The notes below the pieces were generated by a model. The model ran no database searches and was not told the origin of the DNA. It saw only the letters and a program-made list of their open reading frames with translations. From CAVVJA01 sp963779485 (GTDB lineage: Bacteria > Actinomycetota > Actinomycetes > Mycobacteriales > Jatrophihabitantaceae): DNA of 64,000 nt. The first letter of the stretch is position 1, and every line of letters starts with the position of its first letter. The translations under genes and the position numbers were made by a program. The stretch covers positions 43,958 through 107,957 of the forward strand of contig CAVZYJ010000016.1 in the NCBI GenBank assembly GCA_963779485.1. Reading direction: 5' to 3'. This document shows, one piece after another, positions 47,572-54,099 of the stretch.

Positions 47572-49095
47572 GTGACCACGTTGCCTCGTCACGAGGACCT
47601 GATCGTCGAGACCAGCGAGATTCTCGCCCGCTTGGGCGTGTCGTTGCCGACCGATGGGACCTTGGCGGCGCGATCACCGGTTACCGGCCGTGAGCTCGCG
47701 CGCGTGCCGGAACACACGCCGGCCCAAGTCCGAGAAATCGTCGGCGCCGCGAACGCCGCCTTCGCCACCTGGCGCATGGTGCCCGCTCCAGTGCGTGGCC
47801 AATTCGTCCGCAAGCTGGGCGAGCTACTGCGCGAGCACAAGTCCGACCTCGGCGCGCTCGTCTCGATCGAGGCCGGCAAGATCCGGTCCGAGGGGCTGGG
47901 CGAGGTTCAGGAGATGATCGACATCTGCGACCTCGCCGTTGGATTGTCCCGCCAATTGTTCGGGCTCACCATCGCGTCCGAGCGACCGGGGCACCGGATG
48001 ATGGAGCAATGGCACCCCTTGGGGGTCGTCGGTGTCATCAGCGCGTTCAACTTCCCGGTCGCGGTCTGGTCCTGGAATGCGGCGCTGGCCTTCGTCTGCG
48101 GGGATCCGGTCGTATGGAAGCCGTCCGAGAAGACGGTGCTCACCGCGCTCGCTTGCCAGGCGCTGGCGGCCGAGGCGGCGCGTCGGGTGGCGGCGCCGGC
48201 TGCGCTCCTGTCCGTCGTCATCGGCGGGCCGGCGATCGGCGAGGTCCTCGTGGACGATCCGCGGGTGGCCCTGCTCAGCGCGACCGGTTCCACCCGAATG
48301 GGCCGGGCAATCGCGCCCCGGGTCGCCGGGCGCCTCGGCCGGCTGCTGCTGGAGCTGGGTGGCAACAATGCGGCCATCGTCGGACCGTCCGCCGACCTGG
48401 ATCTGGCGGTGCGAGGCATCGTCTTCGCGGCGGCCGGCACGGCGGGCCAGCGGTGCACCTCGCTGCGCCGCGTCATCGCCCACTCCTCGATCGCCGACGA
48501 GCTGGTCGAACGGATCCGCACCGCTTACGAGACGCTGCCCATCGGGTCGCCGCTCGCCACTGGAACGCTCGTCGGGCCGCTTATCGACGTGGCCGCCTAC
48601 GACGGCTACCGCACTGCCCTTGACAAGGCGGAGGCCGACGGCGGCGACGTGGTGGTCGGCGGTGCGCGGGTCCTTTCCGACGAGAGCACCGAGGCCTACT
48701 ACGTGCAGCCGGCCCTTGTGCGGATGCCGGCCCAGACCGACGTCGTCAGATCGGAGACATTCGCGCCGATCCTCTACGTCATGACGTACGACGACTTCGA
48801 CCAGGCGTTGGCGATGCACAATGACGTGCCGCAGGGCCTGTCGTCGTCGATCTTCACCCGGGACGTTCGAGAAGCTGAACGGTTCGTGTCCGCCGACGGC
48901 TCGGATTGCGGCATCGCGAACGTCAACATCGGCCCGTCGGGAGCCGAGATCGGCGGCGCCTTCGGCGGCGAGAAGGAGACGGGCGGCGGCCGGGAGTCCG
49001 GCTCCGACGCGTGGAAGTCCTATATGCGTCGGACGACGAACACCGTCAACTACTCGACCGAGTTGCCGCTCGCCCAGGGCGTGGAGTTCGGCTGA
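47572..49095 (+). CDS. ALDH7-type L-piperideine-6-carboxylate / aminoadipate-semialdehyde dehydrogenase
   Basis: 507 residues of the ALDH7 (antiquitin/Pcd) subfamily: NAD-site VISAFNFPVAVWSWNAALA, Glu261 in LELGGNNAAIV, nucleophile Cys295 in GQRCTSLRR, and C-terminal GGAFGGEKETGGGRESGSD, which is diagnostic of this subfamily. It oxidises the semialdehyde from lysine to 2-aminoadipate. The GTG at 47572 has GGAGG eight bases upstream; the frame is open into the preceding gene but that part is not conserved. Equivalent to M. tuberculosis pcd (Rv3293). Confidence 0.93.
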   Translation: MTTLPRHEDLIVETSEILARLGVSLPTDGTLAARSPVTGRELARVPEHTPAQVREIVGAANAAFATWRMVPAPVRGQFVRKLGELLREHKSDLGALVSIEAGKIRSEGLGEVQEMIDICDLAVGLSRQLFGLTIASERPGHRMMEQWHPLGVVGVISAFNFPVAVWSWNAALAFVCGDPVVWKPSEKTVLTALACQALAAEAARRVAAPAALLSVVIGGPAIGEVLVDDPRVALLSATGSTRMGRAIAPRVAGRLGRLLLELGGNNAAIVGPSADLDLAVRGIVFAAAGTAGQRCTSLRRVIAHSSIADELVERIRTAYETLPIGSPLATGTLVGPLIDVAAYDGYRTALDKAEADGGDVVVGGARVLSDESTEAYYVQPALVRMPAQTDVVRSETFAPILYVMTYDDFDQALAMHNDVPQGLSSSIFTRDVREAERFVSADGSDCGIANVNIGPSGAEIGGAFGGEKETGGGRESGSDAWKSYMRRTTNTVNYSTELPLAQGVEFG

Positions 49096-49223
49096 GCGGC
49101 TCGCGCTCCGTCGCGTCCGGTCGCTTCTCGCGCCCACTCGCCTTGCTCCCCCGGCGCCGGCCGCGCACGCCTGGCGTCACGTCAACGGGCGTGACGCGAC
49201 AGTGGACTGGCCGGCCCGACCCG

Positions 49224-49276
49224 TTCGTGATCTTGGACTTATCGTCGCTCTGGAGTAGTACGTCCAAGATCACGAA
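49224..49276. repeat. Dispersed palindrome, copy 2
   Basis: TTCGTGATCTTGGAC (49224-49238) and GTCCAAGATCACGAA (49262-49276) are perfect 15-base inverted arms with a 23-base loop, between the convergent ALDH and CsbD genes. It is the best-preserved copy of the element also at 28229 and 56968. Confidence 0.7.
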
Positions 49277-49281
49277 CCGAA

Positions 49282-49320
49282 GAAGAACGCCCCGGGCTTG
49301 GGGCCCGGGGCGCGTTCTTC
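49282..49320. terminator. Strong bidirectional terminator hairpin
   Basis: GAAGAACGCCCCGGGC pairs with GCCCGGGGCGCGTTCTTC around a short TTGGG-type loop, with one bulge. It lies between the ALDH stop and the convergent CsbD stop, 24 bases from the latter, and can serve both. Confidence 0.75.
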
Positions 49321-49343
49321 GCGGCATGCCGCTGTAGGGCGGC

Positions 49344-49517
49344 TCAGTGCTTGAAGGCGTCCTTCACGTTCTCGCCGGCGTCCTTGAAGTCGGACTTCGT
49401 CTGGTCGGCGCGGCCTTCGGTCTCCTGGCGCTCGTTGTCGGTGGCCTTGCCCATCGCTTCCTTGGCCTTGCCCTCGACGTCCTGGATAGCGTTCTTGACC
49501 TTGTCGGTGCCGCTCAC
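49344..49517 (-). CDS. CsbD-family stress protein
   Basis: A 57-residue highly charged helical protein (DKVKNAIQDVEGKAKEAMGK ... DFKDAGENVKDAFKH), typical of CsbD, small general-stress proteins under sigma-B-type control in other Gram-positives. Function unknown. The GTG at 49517 has GGGAG six bases upstream; a frame extension to 49547 is not conserved. It is monocistronic between the terminator hairpin and the transglutaminase operon. Confidence 0.85.
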   Translation of the reverse strand: MSGTDKVKNAIQDVEGKAKEAMGKATDNERQETEGRADQTKSDFKDAGENVKDAFKH

Positions 49518-49605
49518 GGTGACTCCCTTGCTGTGCGGGTTCCGCACGTTTCTGTACGGGCGTTACATCCGATAGATACCCAATCCGCGCGCGGCGTAAA
49601 CCGGG

Positions 49606-50454
49606 TCACGCCAGCCGGGTGATCTCCACGGTGACGGCCAGATCGGATTCGCCCGGCCCCGCGACGATCCCCTTGATGGGCGGCACGTCGGTGTAGTCGC
49701 GGCCCCGGCCGACGATCACGTGCCGCTCGCCCACCTCGGCGTCGTTGGTCGGATCGTGCCCGGTCCACTCACCGAGCCACCACTCGACCCAGGCGTGGCT
49801 CTCGCCGGCGACGGGTTCACCCAGCTCGGGCTCCTCGGCCGGATGCAAGTAGCCCGACACGTAGCGCGCCGGAATGCCCACCTGGCGCAGCGCACCGACG
49901 AGCAGGTGCGCGTAGTCCTGGCAGACCCCGCGGCGGGCCCGCCAAGCCTGGGCGGCCGAGGTCGAGACGCCGGTGGATCCCGACTGATAGGTCACCTCGT
50001 CGTGGATGTACGTGGCGAGCGACAGCGCCGTCTCGTGCGGGCTGTGCGCCGAGGCGAGGTCGGTGGCTACCAACTGCAGGTCCGGCTCGGGCGCACTGCT
50101 CGGCGTCGGAATCAGGTACTCGGCGAACTGGTCGGCGACCCAGGCGGTGGCCAACTCGGACCAGCTGGTGGACAGCCGCGCCCGCGGCCGCCTGGAGTCG
50201 TCGACCTCGACGAGGGATGTGGCATCGATCGTGAGGACCCGGTGCTGATGCTGGGACTCGAAGACCCGGACGTGGGTTCCCCAGTAGTCGTCGTACTCGT
50301 ACTGCCACGTCGCGTCGCTCATGTGAAGCACGGATTCGAGCGGGGTCTGCCACTGCGTCCGCAGCGGCGAGAGCCGGGCCTCGTTGAACGACGCGAGGAC
50401 CGGCCGGGGATAGGTGTAGCGCGACAGATGGCGCACCCGCATCCGAGCGGTCAT
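49606..50454 (-). CDS. Transglutaminase-family protein (bacterial, N-terminal BTG domain)
   Basis: 282 residues: an N-terminal beta domain (RVRHLSRYTYPRPVLASFNEARLSP split over 6-30), then a papain-like core with Cys in RGVCQDYAHLL, His in ESHAWVEWW and Asp in GHDPTND. Such proteins act on peptide amide bonds. It sits last in a run with the alpha-E and circularly permuted ATP-grasp genes, one base after the alpha-E stop, a combination conserved in many bacteria and predicted to make or modify peptides. Substrate unknown. Confidence 0.92.
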   Translation of the reverse strand: MTARMRVRHLSRYTYPRPVLASFNEARLSPLRTQWQTPLESVLHMSDATWQYEYDDYWGTHVRVFESQHQHRVLTIDATSLVEVDDSRRPRARLSTSWSELATAWVADQFAEYLIPTPSSAPEPDLQLVATDLASAHSPHETALSLATYIHDEVTYQSGSTGVSTSAAQAWRARRGVCQDYAHLLVGALRQVGIPARYVSGYLHPAEEPELGEPVAGESHAWVEWWLGEWTGHDPTNDAEVGERHVIVGRGRDYTDVPPIKGIVAGPGESDLAVTVEITRLA

Positions 50455-50455
50455 C

Positions 50456-51376
50456 TCACGACACCATCCAGGAGGTCACAAGACCGTGCGGGAAGTACCG
50501 GCGAGTCACGGCGTCGCTCGCCACTGAGCACGCGCTCTGCACCCGCTCCATCACGTTGTACAGGTCGTCGAACAGCTCCGCCCGCGGCGCGTACTCGAGC
50601 TCGGACCGAATCATCCCGAGTACCCGTTCCGCCTCGCTCGACGCCGGGTTGAGCGGGTCGCCCGGACCGGCCAGCTTGCCGAGGCAACCTTCAGCGGTGA
50701 CGAGCGCACGCATCATCGAACGCGGGAACAGCGGGTCTAGCAGCAGGAACTCAGCCGCCCGGCGATCGTCGAGTGCACCTCGGGAGCTGCGCAGGAACGC
50801 CTGGTAGGCGCCGCAGCTGGACAGCAAAGTGACCCAGGACGGGCCGTGGTCGCCAGCCAGGGTCCGGGACGCCACCAGCCGCGCCGTCATGTCGGCCCGC
50901 TCCAGGCTGCGACCGAGGTTGAAGAAGTAGTACGCCTCGTCGCGTGACAGAGTGGCGTCGGCCGTCCCGTTGATCGCCGCGGCCCGCTCTCGTACCCAGG
51001 TGAAGAACGCATGCGGTCGGCCCCGTCGACTCGTCCGGCTGGAGTCGTGCCAGGTGACGTTGATGCACTCCCAGAGATCGGTCGAGATCACCTCGCGGGA
51101 GCGCCGGGCATTCTCTCGGGCGACCGCGATAGAACCCAGGATTGACGCCGGATCGGTCTTGTCCCAGGCCAACAGGTCGAGGACGTCCGCCGTGTTGACC
51201 GGGCCGTCCAACTCGGCGCCCATCGCCGACAGCAACGAGGCGCAGACGACGTCCTCGGGCGCCCACGGATCGTCCAGCAACAGGGTGAGATGGACGTCCA
51301 GGATCCGGCTGGTGTCCTCCGCGCGTTCGACGTAACGGCCGATCCAGTACAACGACTCGGCGAGGCGGCTCAGCAT
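50456..51376 (-). CDS. Alpha-E domain-containing protein
   Basis: 306 residues, all-helical, opening MLSRLAESLYWIGRYVERAEDTSRILDV-type sequence (first 28 residues) and later YFFNLGRSLERADMTARLV: the paired Y-W-x-G-R-x-x-E-R-A and G-R-x-x-E-R-A motifs define the alpha-E domain. It is always encoded next to circularly permuted ATP-grasp proteins and probably forms a complex with them. The ATG at 51376 overlaps the ATP-grasp stop by seven bases. Confidence 0.92.
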   Translation of the reverse strand: MLSRLAESLYWIGRYVERAEDTSRILDVHLTLLLDDPWAPEDVVCASLLSAMGAELDGPVNTADVLDLLAWDKTDPASILGSIAVARENARRSREVISTDLWECINVTWHDSSRTSRRGRPHAFFTWVRERAAAINGTADATLSRDEAYYFFNLGRSLERADMTARLVASRTLAGDHGPSWVTLLSSCGAYQAFLRSSRGALDDRRAAEFLLLDPLFPRSMMRALVTAEGCLGKLAGPGDPLNPASSEAERVLGMIRSELEYAPRAELFDDLYNVMERVQSACSVASDAVTRRYFPHGLVTSWMVS

Positions 51377-52941
51377 GTGACGGCCGCCTGCTGCTGTTGT
51401 TGCTGCTGTTGGGATTGCTCCGGCGCCCAGGCTGGCTGATCCTGCGCCGGCAGGGGCGAGAACTCGCTGGGCGGCGCGGCCGCCGGACGACGTGGGGCGT
51501 ACTGGCTCCGCTCGCCAGCGAGCACCCAGGTGTCCTTCGATCCGCCGCCCTGGCTCGAGTTGACGACGAGCGATCCCTCGACGAGGGCGACCCGGGTCAA
51601 GCCGCCGGGCAGCACCCACACGTCGTGCCCGTCGTTGACCGCGAACGGTCGGAGGTCGACGTGCCGGGCGGCGAGGCCGTCACCGGCGAGGGTCGGCACG
51701 GTCGACAGCTGTACGACGGGCTGGGCGATCCACCCCCGCGGGTTGGCCCGGAGTCGTTTGGCCAGTCGGTCGAGCTCCCGAGACGAGGCCTGTGGGCCGA
51801 TCACCAGTCCCTTGCCGCCTGCGCCGTCGACCGGCTTGACTACCAGCTCCGGTAGCCGGTCCAGGACTTCCCGCAACGCGCCTGGCTCCTCGAGGCGCCA
51901 GGTCTGCACGTTGGGCAGCACCGGTTCCTCGCCGAGGTAGTAACGCACCAGGTCGGGCAGGTAGGTGTAGACGAGCTTGTCGTCGGCCACGCCATTGCCC
52001 ACGGCGTTGGCGATCGAGACGTTGCCGGCTCGGGCCACGGTCAGCATCCCGGGGCAGCCGAGCACCGAATCGTGCCGGAACTGGACCGGGTCGAGGAACT
52101 CGTCGTCCACGCGCCGGTAGATGACATCGACGCGCCGCTCACCGCGGGTGTCCCGCATCCGGATCGTGCCACCACTGCAGATCAGATCCCGACCTTCGAC
52201 CAGTTCCACGCCCATCGCCCGGGCGAGCCAGGCGTGCTCGAAGTACGCGCCGTTGAACACGCCCGGAGTGAGCACGACGACACACGGATCGCTCACCCCG
52301 GCGGGAGCGGCCCGTCGCAACGCCGCAAGCAACCGTTGCGGGTAGTGCGACACCGGGCGGAGCCGAAGCTTGCCCAGCGTCTCGGCCCACTGCGGCCGCA
52401 TCGCACTGCGGTTGGCGAGCACGTAGCTCACGCCGGACGGGACGCGCACGTTGTCCTCGAGCACCCGGAACGTGCCGGACTCGTCGCGGATGAGATCGAT
52501 CCCGGCGATGTGTACGCGCACGCCGTTCGGCGGCTCGATGCCGTAGGCCTGCCGATGGAAGTGCTTCGAGGAGGTGATGACCCGCCGGGGTACGACGCCG
52601 TCCTGGACGGCTCGGGCCGGCCCGTAGACATCGGCCAACAGGGCCTCCAGCGCCTTCACCCGTTGGCGGACGCCGGTCTCGATGATCTGCCAGGTCGCGT
52701 CGTCGATCACGCGCGGGACGATGTCGAGCGGGAATGGCCGCTCCTCACCGCCGACATCGAACGTGACGCCCTGATTGAGGTAGGAGCGGGCGAGGGCGTC
52801 CGCGCCGCCACGCAGTTCCTGGGTGCCCGCGTTGCGGATCGAGTCGAAAAGCACCCGGTAGGGCGCCCGGGCCGATCCGGTCTCGTCGATCATTTCGTCC
52901 CACGCCGGGCCGCGGCGATAGCCGTCGAACACGTCGCCCAT
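51370..52941 (-). CDS. Circularly permuted type 2 ATP-grasp protein
   Basis: 523 residues: FDGYRRGPAWDEMI start, GVRVHIAGIDLIRDESGTFRVLEDN (split) and VVKPVDGAGGKGLVIGP, the ATP-grasp lysine/glycine loop found early in normal ATP-grasp but late here because of permutation. Family members are predicted amide- or peptide-bond ligases. The C-terminus ends with a run of eight Gln followed by AAVTC, encoded by CAG/CAA repeats. The ATG at 52941 is preferred over 52977 for fit to the family start. First of the three coupled genes. Confidence 0.92.
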   Translation of the reverse strand: MGDVFDGYRRGPAWDEMIDETGSARAPYRVLFDSIRNAGTQELRGGADALARSYLNQGVTFDVGGEERPFPLDIVPRVIDDATWQIIETGVRQRVKALEALLADVYGPARAVQDGVVPRRVITSSKHFHRQAYGIEPPNGVRVHIAGIDLIRDESGTFRVLEDNVRVPSGVSYVLANRSAMRPQWAETLGKLRLRPVSHYPQRLLAALRRAAPAGVSDPCVVVLTPGVFNGAYFEHAWLARAMGVELVEGRDLICSGGTIRMRDTRGERRVDVIYRRVDDEFLDPVQFRHDSVLGCPGMLTVARAGNVSIANAVGNGVADDKLVYTYLPDLVRYYLGEEPVLPNVQTWRLEEPGALREVLDRLPELVVKPVDGAGGKGLVIGPQASSRELDRLAKRLRANPRGWIAQPVVQLSTVPTLAGDGLAARHVDLRPFAVNDGHDVWVLPGGLTRVALVEGSLVVNSSQGGGSKDTWVLAGERSQYAPRRPAAAPPSEFSPLPAQDQPAWAPEQSQQQQQQQQAAVTC

Positions 52942-53010
52942 TCTCGAGATCGTATGGCCGAAGTTTGTCGGTGGCACTATCGCCTCACCACCGAGCGGAC
53001 CGGGCCGCGG

Positions 53011-54099
53011 TCAGGCCCCGACGCGGCGCGCCGCAAGGTCGATGAGCTCGTCCGGTTGCACGGCCGCGACCCTGATGTGGTCGATGCCGGCCGGCCCGTA
53101 GAACTCGCCCGGTGATACGACGATGCCGGCCTGGCGGGCGAGATCGAAAGCAGCCGCCCAGGCGTCTCCGCCGGGCACCGGCACCCACAGGTAGAAGGCG
53201 CCGTCCGGTCGGGGCGCCGGATACCCGCAGGCCGACAGGATTTCCTGGAGCCGCCCGAGGCGTCGGGCGTAGCGCTCGCGTTGGCGGTCGACGTGGGCAT
53301 CGTCGTCGAGCGCCACGATCGCCGCCTGTTGGACCGGTCCGGCCGGCATGAGGCCAGCGTGCTTGCGTACCTCGCGGAGATAGTCAACGAGGTCCGGGTC
53401 ACCGGCGTAGAAGCCGATGCGAGCCCCGGCGAAGTTGTCTCGCTTGGATAGCGAGTGAACCGCGAGTACCCCGGCGACGCCGGCCCGCAGGATCGTCGTC
53501 GGCCCGGCGGCCCAGCTGAACTCGGCGTAGCACTCGTCGGACAGCACCGGAACGCCGCGCGCCCGTCCCCAGGCCGCGGCGGCGGCCAGGTCGACGAGCT
53601 CGCCGGTTGGATTGCCGGGCGAGTTGACCCACAGCGCGAGCGCCCGGGCGGCATCCGCCTCGTCGATATCGGCGAGCCGGCGGTAGGCCACGGCCCGCAA
53701 ACCGGCGAGTGTGGCCCCCATCTCATACGTCGGGTAGCTCACGATCGGGTAGAGGACCGTGTCACGGGACGGATCCCGCAGGTGCAGGTAGCCGGGTACC
53801 GAGGCGACGAACTCCTTGGTACCCACGCACGCGGCAAGCTGGGTATCCGGGTCGACCGTCGCACCGAGCCGCCGCTGCATCCAGCGCGCGGTCGCCGCGC
53901 GCAGCGCGGCGGTACCGATCGACGGTGGATAGCCGCGAGCCGATAGCCCGAGCCCGAGCGCTTCGACGACCTCCGGCGGTGGCGGGTCGCACGGCGTGCC
54001 GACGGAGAGGTCAATGGCTCCCCCGTCGTGGCCGCCGGCGACCGCGGTGACCTCGCCGAGGCGCTCGTATGGATAGGGCGGCGGGACGAATCCGGTCAC
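53011..54099 (-). CDS. dapC: Succinyldiaminopimelate transaminase-type aminotransferase (DapC)
   Basis: A 362-residue class I/II PLP aminotransferase: DLSVGTPCDPPPPEV start, GTKEFVASVPGYLHL, NSPGNPTGEL, PLP lysine in SLSKRDNFAGARIGF and C-terminal IRVAAV. The SLSKR-x-N-x-A-G form is that of actinobacterial DapC, which acts in lysine/meso-diaminopimelate synthesis. The GTG start overlaps the FAD/Fe-S gene stop as GTGA. Another aminotransferase specificity is possible. 69 bases separate it from the ATP-grasp gene. Confidence 0.87.
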   Translation of the reverse strand: MTGFVPPPYPYERLGEVTAVAGGHDGGAIDLSVGTPCDPPPPEVVEALGLGLSARGYPPSIGTAALRAATARWMQRRLGATVDPDTQLAACVGTKEFVASVPGYLHLRDPSRDTVLYPIVSYPTYEMGATLAGLRAVAYRRLADIDEADAARALALWVNSPGNPTGELVDLAAAAAWGRARGVPVLSDECYAEFSWAAGPTTILRAGVAGVLAVHSLSKRDNFAGARIGFYAGDPDLVDYLREVRKHAGLMPAGPVQQAAIVALDDDAHVDRQRERYARRLGRLQEILSACGYPAPRPDGAFYLWVPVPGGDAWAAAFDLARQAGIVVSPGEFYGPAGIDHIRVAAVQPDELIDLAARRVGA

